Assembly (NCBI GenBank): GCA_002197995.1
Contig: NGZR01000004.1
Coordinates: 1,240,001-1,304,000 of the forward strand
Source: Gaeumannomyces sp. JS-464
Lineage: Eukaryota; Ascomycota; Sordariomycetes; Magnaporthales; Magnaporthaceae
Length of the DNA stretch: 64,000 nucleotides
Direction: 5' to 3'
This document shows, piece after piece, positions 11,208 to 23,033 of this stretch. Each line of letters opens with the position of its first letter. The first letter of the stretch is position 1. Both the position numbers and the translations under genes were made by a program. The notes below the pieces were generated by a model that did not search any database, was not told the DNA's origin, and saw nothing but the letters and a program-made list of their open reading frames with translations.

Positions 11208-13433
11208 CCTCTGCTTTATTTTTTCCCCTTCTTCGTTTAATTTTTTCAAGCGGGTCGGGCGGAAGGAGCCACCGCGGTTGACAGTGACACAGCACACCCA
11301 TCATCTTTCTTGGACGCCCCCTCGGAGCTCTTCCCTTTTTCCCTTGACCCTCTTTCCGATGCATACACCCTTCACTCATGCACAATCTTCACTCCCCCTG
11401 ACCACCCCCTCTCCGCGTAATACATAACCCTTGCCCTGCCCGCACGGCTTTGCCGTCGGGTTCAGGGAAGAGGGAAGCAGGAAAAAGCGCCATGGCTGAG
11501 GAGGCGGCGACTTGAGTGTTGGCTGGCTGGCGGCGGCCTTTTCTTTTCGCAAAGCTGCATCGCCTAAAAACAGAACACCGATTCAAGGACCGCTGCGGCC
11601 CCCTCCGATGCACCACTGCAACCGCTCGCACCTGGCGGAGGATGCGACGCTGAGTCGCCCGCCCATATTGCCCTTGGTCGTGTTTGTTTCCAACTGCTGG
11701 CTGGCCTGGTTGGCGTTGCGTCCCCAAGCGCGCCCAGGCGTGAGGCAACATCAGCAGCAGTCACAGCATCCACCTTGGCCCGGGACACCGCCTGCCCGCT
11801 TTCGCTTGTTTGCCTGCTTGTGTTCTGGTCTTTTACTGGATTCGAGACAGATCCCCCGTCCAGGCGAAGCACCAGTCGGCAGGCAACACAACACAACACA
11901 ACACGCAGCATGCACTCTCACCCTGCAGCCTGCAGCAACCCACCACTTTCACCCACATTAAATCCCTTTCCTCTTCGCCCCCCTTGTGCCACACCCGCCA
12001 CCGGAAGGAGGGCTGCGAAAGTGGTACCTTGAAGGTATCTCCATGCACACTGCAACACCTGTCGCCTGCTTGGTTGCTGCTGCAGAATGCCTACCTATGC
12101 GCCCGCGCGGACTCCCATCCGAGCCAGGCCGGTGTGGCATCCGTGGATATCACCTTTTGTTTTTAGATTTGTGCATCTTTTCCCGAATCGGTCCTTCATC
12201 ACAGTAATCCCGCATGTTACAGTAAGCAGGATCTTTCACTTCCTCACTCTTGTGCCCCCTCGTAGAGACGGTAGAGAGAGAGGAGAGGAGACGGCCCAAG
12301 GTTACGCGCCGGCTTCCCCTCTCACATGCCACGCCACGGCCAACGGAAAAAGCAACGCGCCCCTCTCCTCTCTCCGACTCTTCACGGGCAACCAAGTTCG
12401 CACCCATCAGGAGCCGGCAGACGGACATGGAGGGGTCATTCTTCCTCGACCGTGTGCCTCTCGTGGTTGCTGTCTGGGGAAGGACGGCTTGTCGTGACAT
12501 GCCTTTTGCTTGCTAGCTTCCGTCCGTAAAGGCTGTCCACCTCTCGCAATGTGCTCCTGGAACATGGATGACGGCCCCTTCCACCTCAATCTCCCGTATG
12601 CTCTGTCTGCGACACCATGTAATCTCTGCAAACATCGGCAGGAGGGGGGCAGGCAAGCGACGCCCTTGAATCCCGGCCGCCCTTACCGCCTGGCCGCCGG
12701 GCCAGTCAGTCAGCCCGCCCGGCTCGCGAGGTGAGAGATGCAGACGTGCTTGGCATCGATCGTGATATTGTATGCGCGTGCGTCCTGAACGGAACGGTTG
12801 GCTCTCCCCAGCTTTTTGGGTGGGGTTTCGGCAGCTACAGTCACGAGAGGCGCCGACATTTTTGTTGGGCGCTGCCGCATGCTTCCCAGGGCAAAGCTCC
12901 GGTGCATGAAATGGCGGCGCATTGGCGGACGCGCATGGGAAAGCAATTCCTGGCGTGCCGGGTTTCCACTAGTAGGTGGAAGGGAGAAAAAGGTGCATTG
13001 CAGGTGGCTTTGCGCCTCGTTGAAGCCGGCAGGCTGAAGCCAGGAAAAAACAAAAAAAGCAATGAAGGATGGTCGCCTGGAGGAAAGGTATTACGTAGAG
13101 ACAAGGAACAAAGAAAATATCAACGGGTGGCTTCAAAGTAGACACATACTTTGTGTGTTGTGTGAGGCTGCTTGATCGCATTGACCAGAGAAATTATGAG
13201 AGCGCCATCTGTTTGCTATGTTTGCTGTGTCCACTGATAGATAGCTTGACGAAAATGAGTTTATTCAGAACTAGGTCACCTCGGTCGGGTGGCGATTGAG
13301 GTAGAATTTTTTTTTTGTCAACTCATCACAACCACAAGGGGTGGTTGCTAGCGTCAACCTGGGCCACTTCACTGAAAAACCCCAGCTAGAACCTCCGGGG
13401 AAATATCCCAAACACTCGGCCGGCCGAATCGAT

Positions 13434-14988
13434 ATGGTGCAATACGTCTTCACGCCCTGGAAGGACCGGCGCGAGCTGCTCGAGGTCCGGGAGCAGTTCT
13501 ACCCGGAGCTGGTCTCGGCTGCCTCGTCCTCATCCTCTCCTGGCCGCCAGCGGCCGCACCCCGCCAGGGATCCCAACAATGCCCGCAGCGCCCGCGCGAG
13601 GGCCGAGGGGCAGCGCCGCGCCGTCTCGCGCGTGTCCATGTGGATGCAGCGCGGCGGCTGCCCTCACCTGGTCGAGTCCACGGCCATGTTGGTCGACGCC
13701 ATCCTGGCCGACGAGGCCTCGGGCGGCTCCTACGCCGTGCGCGGGGCATACTCTACCGCGTTTGGTCGGTAAGTTCGACTGGACACTCTCTCCGTTTCCC
13801 CGGTCGTCGGCTGGTCTGGCGTTCTAGCAGATGGTGAGAAGTGGTGGCACGACGCGTGCATCACCAAGAGAAGGCTGTCGAGAACGTTGATTCAGGGGGT
13901 CAATTTTCTGTGGCTATACAGTTCTGGTCTATGATGGCTAGCCGCTTCCGGGGGACTGGGCAACATCCCTCTCGCCTGGCCCGGATCGCATCTCTAGTAG
14001 TCCAGGCCAGACCCAAGTGGGCTGACCGCCGTCGACTCGATGAACGGAGCCGGTGGCGGCTTGAACAGCCACAAGCCCAGGAACCCAAATCGCACCGGCC
14101 AACACCATTCTTAGCCCGCCCTAGTCACAAGGCGCCCAAATCGTCGGAAACTAATCTCTGCCGTCAACCCCTTTCTTTCCCATGGCCGGGCAAATCAAAA
14201 GATTCGTGACCGGCCTGCTTGATAGCCACCAAGACAAGTCCCACAAGATGAGCATGTACTCGGTCGCCAAGACCATCGGATTGCCGGCCACCTTCGTCGA
14301 GCTACGGCATCAGGCCACTCACGAGCAGCTACCGTCATTGACGAGGCTGCGCGCCGGCGCCACCGCAGGCCTGGACTGGATCTGGGAGTACTACTGGAAG
14401 CAGCTCACCCCAGCGGCCATCGCGAACGACGGTGGCAGCGGCGAGGCGGGAGAAGCTGGGGGTGCGGCAGGGGAGGGACACGCAGCGTCCGGAGACAGAG
14501 AAGACAGCGCCTGCAGGACCGCGCTCCTACAGCACCTCAAAAACGCAGGTGCTGGCGACGACTCGGGCTCGGTAGAGCTACGGGCGCTAGCCGACCGCTG
14601 GGGTCGCGCCGGGGTTCTCCGCATACTGGATGCTGTGGGCGACGAGGCCGCCTCGTCGATCCCCATGGACAACAAGCTGGTTCTCGGGACGCTGCGTCTC
14701 TCGAGGCAGGTGGCCGGCTTGGACCTGTCGCGGCCTGACGGGGGCCCCTCACGCGAGCCGGGCGGCGAGGACAGGCGTGACGTAGTCTTTGTCAAGGACA
14801 CGGCGGCGCTCAGGGAAGACCTGGAGCGATCCAGGCAGGAGCTGGCAGAAATGGAAGCGCTGGCGAGGGAACAGGAAGAGAAGCGGCCCGCGGCGGAGGG
14901 TACGCCAGCAGCAGGCGATGTGGAGGAGGGAGGTGGTTGGACCCGGCACGAGTTGCCATGGCGGTCGAAACCCATCGGGGTGGTGTAA
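13434..14988 (+). CDS. LAS1: LAS1-type pre-rRNA processing endonuclease
   Basis: Las1 is the HEPN-type endoribonuclease that, with the kinase Grc3, cuts ITS2 during 60S subunit maturation in the nucleolus/nucleoplasm. Two exons, 13434-13768 and 14202-14988, join through GTAAGT and AAAG at a CG/A codon split and give 373 residues. Exon 1 starts with the family's [13 protein letters not shown]-terminus and holds the [19 protein letters not shown] segment. Exon 2 continues with [12 protein letters not shown], then [18 protein letters not shown], which carries the R-x4-H-type catalytic region ([12 protein letters not shown]). The C-terminal residues PIGVV match the short motif that Las1 uses to bind Grc3. 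The 433-nt intron is long for this window. The reading frame is intact. Confidence 0.95.
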
Positions 14989-15469
14989 ACGCTACGGTGC
15001 TGCCTACACGCGGACTTTATTGCATCTGCCCGATGCTCTGGTGGCTAAACCTGATGTCGCAAACACCACTTCATAGTCCCTCTGGTCCTGCGGGAAGGAG
15101 ATGCATGCATGCGAGGTCGTTTCTTGATACCGTGCACATGTTGCGAATTTTGTACTGTATTGCATCGCGGCCCCACGTCGGCAATCGGGCAATGATAACG
15201 TCACGTCACTGTTCCCAAACTCGGTTCCCCTCACAACTCCAGACGAAGCTTACGTTGATGTCAAACGCGTGCCCTCTGCTGCTGCACTCGGCCAGACTCT
15301 CGAGCGCTACACCACATCTATGAACTATTTCCTCCTGGGGACAGCGCTTCTTCGGGGCAAACCAACTTGTGCTCTCGTGCCAGCAGTGAGTGCCAGCATG
15401 TGTAGCCAGTACCAGGCTGGGCCAGTCAGGCAAGCACTGATGCGTCAATAGTTGTCACTACGACGAAGC
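14989..15469. other. Spacer between LAS1 and glyoxalase II
   Basis: About 480 bp that must hold the LAS1 3' end and the promoter of the downstream glyoxalase gene. No further gene or clear motif is seen. Confidence 0.6.
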
Positions 15470-16891
15470 ATGCATATCAAGTCGATTCCCATGTGTATGT
15501 CTGGCCCAGATACGAGATCCATTTTCCACAAGACAGCTAGCTCTGCCATCGTCGCTTGCTCATCTCAGCTAACCCAAATCGCTGAACCAGGGGTGGGGAG
15601 CAGCGACAACTATGCCTACCTAGTTGTCGACGACAAGTCCAAGGATGCCGTCATCATAGACCCGGCCCATTGCGAAGAGTGCGTTCTTCCCTTGGGTCAG
15701 GCAGTAACAAAGCAGGGCGACATGCTAATCATTGCGCTCGTGATCAAAGGGTCGCGCCTGTTTTGAAGCAGGAAATCGACGCTGGCAACATCAAGCTCAA
15801 GGCCATAGTCAACACCCACCAGTAAGTCTTTCTGCCTGTCTGGCTTGCTCGCATCGGCGCTGCGCTCCGGGATTCCCGTGCCTCGGTACTGACGAAAACC
15901 ACCGCACTACCAGCCACTACGATCATGCGGGAGGCAATAAGAAGCTGGTATACACGACGGTTCCCCCAAAATCAAGATCCGCCAGGCAGGAAGGGGAAAT
16001 CGACGGCTTTACATTAGCCTTAGGCTAGATCGGAAGAAAAAGGGGAAATGAATGTGCACTGACTACCTGTTTGCTCAACAGCGGAGCGCGCTCGGCCTCG
16101 AGGAGACCTGCCCATCTTCGGCGGCAAGAGCTGCGAGGCCGTGACCACGACGCCCGCCGACGGCGAGGGCTTCTCGCTTGGCAGCATCAAGGTCAAGGGC
16201 CTTCACACGCCGTGTCACACCCAGGACAGCATCTGCTGGTTTATGCAGGACGGGGACGACAAGGTCGTATTCACGGGCGACACTCTCTTCCACGGCGGTA
16301 AGTACACGGCAGCGGGAGGGGACCAAGCCAGTAGGATGGAAACCATCATCTGACCAGAGCGACCACACTTATCTTTGTATATAGGCTGCGGCAAGTTCTT
16401 TGAGGGCACCGGCGAGGAGATGCACAAGGCCCTGAACTTGACCCTGGGCGCCCTGCCCGACGACACCCGCGTCTTTGTAAGTGCCATAGGACGACTGATG
16501 CGTTCTCTCCGCGGTCAAGGTACAGGCGCCGCTGACGCCATAGGCCAGCCCGGTCACGAGTACACCAAGTCGAACGTCAGGTTCGCCATCTCTGTCCTAC
16601 AAAGCGACCCAGTCAAGCAGCTCCAGGACTTTGCGGAAAAGAACCATGAGACTCAGGGAAAATTCACCATTGCCGACGAGAAGGTATGTGGAGATAACAG
16701 GCGTTCCAAGGAACGAGACAATCTCAACCTGTATCTCACGACGGCACTGACGCTTGATTGAATGGCGAAATGAACAGAACCACAACGTCTTCATGCGACC
16801 GGAGGACCCCGTGATCCAGAAGGCGACGGGTGAGACGGACCCGGTCAAGATTATGACCAAGCTGCGCGAGATGAAGAACAACTTCAAATGA
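15470..16891 (+). CDS. Glyoxalase II (hydroxyacylglutathione hydrolase)
   Basis: It hydrolyses S-lactoylglutathione to D-lactate and glutathione, the second step of methylglyoxal detoxification. Eight exons: 15470-15494, 15591-15678, 15750-15821, 15914-15947, about 16082-16297, 16385-16476, 16549-16683 and 16778-16891. The metallo-beta-lactamase metal motif THHHYDH is built across the exon 3/4 junction. Further hallmarks are [30 protein letters not shown] and PGHEYTKSN, ending in a typical REMKNNFK. The total of about 258 residues is normal for the family. The weak point is the start of exon 5. Entering at CAG/CGG gives RSALGLEE and then needs one extra base before DLPIFGG. Entering five bases later keeps frame but replaces that segment with RARPRGD. 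Intron 6 (16477-16548) is 72 nt and open in frame. Confidence 0.93.
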
Positions 16892-18106
16892 CTGTCCAGC
16901 AAAGCCAACCTGTGAGGCATCCGTTGGAATCGTGGCTGAATGGCAGGCCAAGAGCACGCTGGCAAAAAGGCACGCACAAACTGCCTCACCAGGTATCTGC
17001 CTCTAAAAGAGTTATGTGCCGAAGCCAACCCATCCGTGATTTGAGCCATGTCTTGTTCTCTTTGGGGAAGTCAGGGAAACGTCGTCTCCACGTCGGTCCG
17101 GGATAGCCAGTTGGCACAAGGCTTGCGGAGAAGATCCCTGCTCACGCCGGCCACGCCTACATACTTGGATGGTTTTCTAGATGCAAGAAAGCTGATTTGT
17201 TTCCTAGGTACTTGGTTTCACTTCCATCTCTCGCAGGAAATGGATCGAACTTCTGTGAACGCCGACCCCCGATGTAGGAGGCAACAGACGGGTTGGCAGG
17301 GAGGGCATCAGGTAACGAGACTACATCCACACCGCACGCATAGTCTTCATCTGTCTCCATCAAGCCACGGACCGTGAGACTCTGGGACGAGTGCACGATG
17401 GTGTAGTGACCCAAAGGAAGGGCGCGACCAACAGGACGGGCCCCTTGTTTTCATCTTGCTTCACTGTCCACACTTGCTCGTTCTGGGGTTGTAAGAAAAC
17501 GGCAAGCTCTAGCTAATTTTGAAGCGGTGGGTTTGGAGTGACGAGGGGATCAATGAGACCTCTAGTCGGTCATGCGAGTAGGAAATGAGAAACGGTACGA
17601 GAGGGCAGAGGAGAAAGCGGCGTCTATCCGCCCCGACAGAGGCGGCGCCGAGTTCTGCTTGCTTCCGCGCATCTCACCTACCTTCCATGATGGGGGAGAC
17701 AGAACGGCGGAGGGCGTTGCCTGCTCGATTGGTATGTGGCAGACTCGCGGTCTCTCTCCCGTCTACGAGCTGGTCGTTTGGGTGTTTTGAAGGTTCGGTG
17801 GTGGACTGCAAATTTGCACAAAGAAAGTGGGATTTTTTTTTAAGCGACATCCAACGCGCTCAGACCACCCCTTGAACACAGTGTCGAGGCCCACCATTCG
17901 CAAACTGTGTGGCCGGGTTCAGGTCCCCGCCGCTTTCGTCCAAGGCGCCATCGCGGACTCGCCCAATCAAGCAACCCAGCCAGCATTGAATGTCCCCCCG
18001 CCCCAACAAGCATGGTGTCGCCGTCGCGCCTTTGAGCCTACCTCGGTTCGGGCACCGACGCCGTCTTACTACCCACCGAAGCTGCTTTTGAACAACGACG
18101 CAGACC
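16892..18106. other. Intergenic spacer
   Basis: About 1.2 kb with no supported gene. The right part, up to 18106, is C-rich and probably holds the promoter and 5' UTR of the EF-hand gene. Nothing else distinctive is seen. Confidence 0.6.
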
Positions 18107-18884
18107 ATGGTACGTCTGGGCGAGACCGCGCGCAACATCTCTCATCTGGACGCGCACGCGGACCGAAAGGCTAACAAGACGCGACCCCGGCAGCCTCCGA
18201 AGCGCAAGGCCGCGGCCTCGTCCGGCGCGGGCGGCAACAAGCGACAGTCCAAGCTGGCCAAGGAGCACAACATCTCGGCGGAGGAGGAGGCCGAGATCAA
18301 GGAGGCGTTCAGCCTGTTCGCGGAGCCCATGGAGGGCGAGAAGGAGGGCGTTATCCCCATCGAGGACGTGCGCCGGGCCATGATGTCGGTTTGCGCCATC
18401 CTCTTTGTGCTGTCTGCCTGCGAACCGGGCGCTAACCTTTTTGGACAAAAAAAACAAAAACGTGGAACAGTGCCCTCGGCATCCCCCCGCAGACCAGGCC
18501 GAGCACGCAGACTTCATCTCGATCCTGGATCCGGACGACGAGGGGTTCGCGCAGTACCCGTCCTTCGTCGCCATCTGCGCGCTCAAGCTGCACGCGGCGC
18601 ACCGGGGCTCCGACGCGCACCTGCGCGAAGTCGACGACGCTTTCTCCCTCTTCACGCACGGCGGCAGCGGCGGTAACAACAACACCCACCACGACCACGA
18701 CCAGCCCGTCATCACCATGGCGCACCTCCGCCGCGTGGCCGCCATGCTCAAGGAGGACGACGACGTCAGCGACTCGCTGCTGCGCGACATGATCCTCGAG
18801 GCCAACGGGGGCATCGGCGTCGCAAAGGGCGTCACGCGCGACCAGTTCGAGGACGTCATGCGGCGCGCCGGCGTGTGGAGGTGA
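18107..18884 (+). CDS. EF-hand (calmodulin/centrin-like) protein
   Basis: A small basic N-terminus (a KRK..KR..K region, about residues 20-50) precedes a calmodulin-type helix, EEEAEIKEAFSLF, then two further EF-hand-like segments with SILDPDDEGFAQY and EVDDAFSLFTH, and a terminal DMILEANGG..VGRG-type loop and a DQFEDVMRRAG helix. Several loops lack the full set of acidic calcium ligands, so calcium binding is uncertain. There is one intron. Donor 18389 with acceptor 18470 keeps frame (231 aa) but reads CPRHPP after RRAMMS. Donor 18385 (GTCGGT) would give RRAMI-ALGIPP, the expected EF-hand sequence, but then needs one more C in the C6 run at 18483-18488. I favour the second reading. The role is unknown; centrin-like DNA-repair or spindle-pole functions are possible by analogy only. 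Confidence 0.75.
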
Positions 18885-19832
18885 TGGGGGAGGGATGCGC
18901 TCGGAACCCTTAGCTGAGCGTCTTTTCCCCTGGCCTCTGTCGAAATCACAACAGGAAGACCAGGGAGAACACGCGAGTACGAACAACAACAACAAACATT
19001 CCAGACCCTGAAATAGTCCTATATCTTACTCCGCCATAACTTTCATACGGTCGCGCCGGCCGTGTCATGCTACCGAGGCCTTGGTCGCACGAGCATGGGC
19101 CAAGCATAGGGAAGCCAGCGATGATATTAGGGCTCAAGATGGGCAGAGGGGGCCGCCTCGCTCCGGCTGGCTGACACCATTGGGATCACGACAGACAGCC
19201 TGATCCGGCCTCGTAGCTTCCTTGGGCAGGAGCTATAGAGCGGGCTGAGCACGGGCTAGAGGAGACAGCCACCCCACGAGGCGTGGACAGCGATGACGAG
19301 GGGTTATCATGTGAAAAGCACACATGGGGAAATTCATGTACGTCGAGGTGGCTCACTTGAGGGTGGAAGACCAGCCGAAAAGAAGTGCCAATGTTAGTTG
19401 TTGTAGAGACGTGGAAGTGAATGGTGTATGATGCCATGTTCCCACGATATCCGTCTTTTTCAGAACGCCGCAGTATGCAAAAATAAAACAAAAATCAGGC
19501 ACCCGCCACCGGAGCCGGTGGGCTGCCACGTTTGGCTGTGGCTTGGTTCCCATTCGAGCCCGTCCTCGCTCGTTTCCCCCTTGTATAAAAAAACAAAAAA
19601 AACAACGGTTCAGAATCCACCATGCCCACCATCCAAGCGCATGATATAAGGCCAAACGCGAGTCTCGACCTTGTAAGTCCTAGCCGGACAATAGTTCTTT
19701 CTGCTGCCCCGTTTGTGTTGCGCCATGGCTCTTTGAGGAGCCCCGTAGTAACAGTCGTGAAAAAAAAAGGATGAAAAAAAACAAAAACATTAAACAACAT
19801 ATAGAAAACCCTCCGAATGCCTTCTTCTCTAG
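18885..19832. other. Convergent intergenic spacer
   Basis: About 950 bp between two genes that converge (EF-hand on +, eIF4E-type on -). It should hold both 3' UTRs. There are several A-rich tracts and no supported gene. Confidence 0.6.
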
Positions 19833-20865
19833 CTACGCGGAGGGCTCCTTGATCTCGGGCACGGCGAGCTCGCTGGCGGCGCCCTGCGGGGTGGCGGCCT
19901 CCTTTGCCGCCTTGGCGGCGGCCTCGCGGGCCTTTTGCGAGTCGAGGACGGCCTGCAGCTCGGGCGGGGCCTTGAAGCCGGCGTGGTCCGAGTGCTTCTT
20001 GTAAAAGTAGCTGTCGGGCTTGGGCTTCTGGTCCTCGGGCAGGGACGACAGGGCCTCGAGCACGACGGCGAGCATGCCGTCGATGGACTTTTGCTTGGAC
20101 GACTCGCGGTGCCAGATGGAGATGAGGTGCGCCTTGAAACGGACCGAGAGGCCGACGCCGCAGATCTGGTCTCCTGTTTTTTTTTGGGGGTTGGTCCTGC
20201 TGTTAGAAAAAGGTCTGTGTTTGTGCGTCTACACGTTTTTGTCGGCTGCGGGCCCTTCCAAGTACTCACCCTCCTCCAGAGCTCCCTGGAGCTCCTCGCC
20301 GATGGCCAGCAGCTGGACCTTTGTCCAGACCTCGGGGCCGATGTTCTTGTGGACGCGAAAGGTCCAGCTGCCGCCGTTGATGTTCCTGCGGTCCTCCCAG
20401 ACGGGCTTGAAGCCCTGCTTGAACAGGTAGATGGAGTCGCGCATCTTCATGTTGTGGACGGGGGTGTTGTTGGCGTAGCGCCAAAAGTCCTGCACCGACT
20501 CGATCTGCGTCGGCAGCTTCTCTAGCTGCACCTTGTAGGTGCCGTCGCCGTTCTGGCTGTTGTCGGCATTCTGGCTCCTGTGGAGACGGGGGGCTCTCGT
20601 GTTAGGGATTTTTCTTTCTTTCTTCTCCTGGGTGTGTATGCGGTGCGCGCGCGTGCGCTTCGTCAAACGGATGTTAGTCTTACCTGTCAAAGTATACGTC
20701 CCAGTAGTGCTGGGTGGGCAGGGTCCGCATGGTCTTGAGGAAATTGCGCTTGGCATCGTCGCGCTGCTCGGCTGGAGAGTTGACGCTAGGGGAGTTTGGG
20801 TCGGCAGCCTGCGACAGGCCCGAGAGGCCGCGGGTGAAGAGGGAAGGGCGCGCGGAGGAGGACAT
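19833..20865 (-). CDS. eIF4E-family mRNA cap-binding protein (non-canonical class)
   Basis: It belongs to the eIF4E fold that binds the 5' cap of mRNA. Three exons, 20865-20684, 20577-20270 and 20173-19833, have clean GT/AG sites and give 276 residues in one intact frame. Visible landmarks are TQHYWDVYFDR (strand with the first cap-stacking Trp region), SVQDFWRYANNTP, FKPVWEDRRN.NGGSW (second stacking Trp present, PxWED), WTKVQLLAIGEEL, and GVGLSVRFKAHLISIWHRE (phosphate-binding region). The position equivalent to Trp56 of human eIF4E is Tyr (GTYKVQL), so it is not a standard class I eIF4E. It is closer to the class II/III (4EHP-like) group, which often represses rather than promotes translation. 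The Ala/Lys-rich C-terminal extension after residue 230 is unusual. Tail function is unknown. Confidence 0.9.
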
Positions 20866-23033
20866 GGTGTTTGGCGGGCGGTGCGTGGGTGGATGGATGG
20901 ATGGAGGGGTTGCTGATCGGCGGGTGGTGGTGGCGGGTTTTTGGACCAGTCGATACTTTCACAAAGGAGCGTCGCGAGGGCTCTGGCTGCCGTCAAGGGT
21001 CGTCGGGTGAAGACAAAGAACAAGAGAGAGAATACGAAAAATGAGAACTGGGGGAGAAGGATAAGAATAAAAGGTGGACGGCGGTGTGAGCTTTCAAAGG
21101 AGACGAGGCAGGTAAAGACAGATGCGTGACAGCTCCCGGGCCCAGCAGTCGGAGTGGAACAAGCTCCAGACGGCTAAGGGGGTTCTTGTGTGGAGGGGTG
21201 GGTACGGGCGACGCACGTTCACCACCTTCTTGACGGAGGTTTGAGGAGCCCAGCGTCCCAGTCACAGGTTATCGGGGGCTGTTGCTTGTTTGGCTGTGTT
21301 GGCTTGTCGCCGCCAGCCACCAACGAGAGCGCAGCATTGGCATGGAGGGCTGGTTGGCTGATGGGAAACTACGGGGAATGGAATCCAGGCAGCCGGACAG
21401 GCTGGGGACCCTATCACGCCCATGTCGAGCGAGGTCTCGGATCAGGGGCAGCCGTGGCAGTGTCGGCTCGCTGCGGTGCAGAGCTGCACCAAGACGGCCA
21501 TTCTGTTGCAGTTTTGAGGTCCAAGATTGCGTCCTGGCCCAAGCCAGGTCCCGCTTTGGCAGGCTGCTGAATCATATTGCCGTTGTTTTGGCCGTGGTGG
21601 AAGAGTTCCGGCTGCCAAGTTCAGTGCCAGCGCCAAGAGAGGACTCGCCGAAGCAGGTGTGCCAGCTCGGCTGTGCTTGCTGCCATTCGAGGCCGACGGG
21701 ACCAGACGAGCTGCCAAACATGCATTTAATCTGCCCGGCTGTGCGTCAACCATCAGAATATAGCATCATGTGTCCCACGGCCCCCAGTTGAAGCTTCTGT
21801 TCGTAAGTAAAAGGACATCAGACGGGCGCTTGTCTGGCAGGCTGGATTGGCCGTGTTGGCCCTCTCGAGCGAAGGCTGGTCTGAAACACCGCAATGACCC
21901 GAGCCGGGCGGCTGCAGGGATGCTCGAGTGCCTCAGATGCACCTGGCGGTCCCTGGGAAAACTGCAGAGGCCAGGGGGCAGGGCTGGCAATGGTGGGGGC
22001 CCCGCGGCCTCATTGGGGCATCTAGCTAGTCTGGGCCCCGGCTGCCGTTGCTGCTAGACTGGAGCCCGTTCGAAGCCGACGTTTCGATCCGTGAATAGAA
22101 GCTAAGGAAACAAAGATGGGACGATGCATCTCAACTTTTCTGCGGATGGGTCCCCAGGGTCATCGGCCAGGTGAGGCGGTGCACTGTGATCTGATCTGTA
22201 TTTCGGTATTTCAGCCACCAAGCGCAGAAGCCTAACGCCCGCACTCAATCGCTGACAGAGCCGCAATCGCGATGCCTGGACTGTGCTCGTTCCTGGTCCC
22301 TGGGCCCGCTGCCCGCTGCCCGCTGCCCGCTGCCCACCCGACCCACACAAATCCAGCCGTCCACCCGCCCCAGGCCCAAATCGCGTCCGCGGCAGTGCTG
22401 ACTGTCCGGCCCGGCCCACCTGCAGTTTTTGACTCGACTTCGGTGGTCCGCCGCATGCCACGCGTCTTCTACCCGAGCCCTCCGCCGCCGCCGCCGTGGT
22501 CAACGGACCCGAGAAATTTGCCTCAAGCCTCTGCCGGACACTCTGACACCTCGAGACTCCGACCAGACGCAGTCAAATTGCTGTCGGCCGTTGATTGGAG
22601 ACTCATTCGCTACTCGCACCAACACTCTGCACTCTTGACGCTCGAATTTTATCCTCGTCATCGTTGTCGACAGGAGCGATCAGGACGCTCCTCCCATCTC
22701 GACCGCCACAAGTAAAGGCGGGAGACCTAGCAGGCACAGAGGGCTGACACAACTTGTCGGGCGTCTCTGCACTTGCTTGTTGGCTTCTTGGTAGGTTCCA
22801 GCCTTCCGTGACGTCTGTTGCGCCAACACAAACACCTACCCCATCTCCGTTAGCCAGCCACTCCTGCTCTTCATCCAAACATGCCGCCCCAACGCGGGTG
22901 GAGGGGGCCAGGCGGGCGTGAGACAGCCAGGAGCCCGCTTCCTCCACGCCTGCTCTATTTTCACGAATAGCACTATCATATCCCCGCGCCAGCCCTTCGT
23001 TTCTTTCTATATCCCCCTTTTGTTTTTGTCTAG
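20866..23033. other. Divergent intergenic region
   Basis: About 2.2 kb between a gene on - (start 20865) and one on + (start 23034). It must hold both promoters. The end at 23010-23033 is a pyrimidine tract finishing in TCTAG directly before the ATG, which looks like a 5'-UTR intron acceptor. There is no supported gene inside. Confidence 0.6.

Larger units (their letters stand above)
9557..13433. other. Intergenic stretch rich in A and T tracts
   Basis: No supported gene. It contains long T-rich tracts just after 9760, a 25-base A tract at 10178, T tracts at 11058 and 11187, GT-rich sequence around 10400-10580 and a palindrome at 10114. Open frames here either run through the homopolymers or exist on both strands and match nothing I recognise. 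The part nearest 13434 should hold the LAS1 promoter. Confidence 0.6.

Noticed and set aside
18038..18949. 303-codon open frame antisense to the EF-hand gene
   Set aside because: Mirror of GC-rich codons of the real gene on the + strand.
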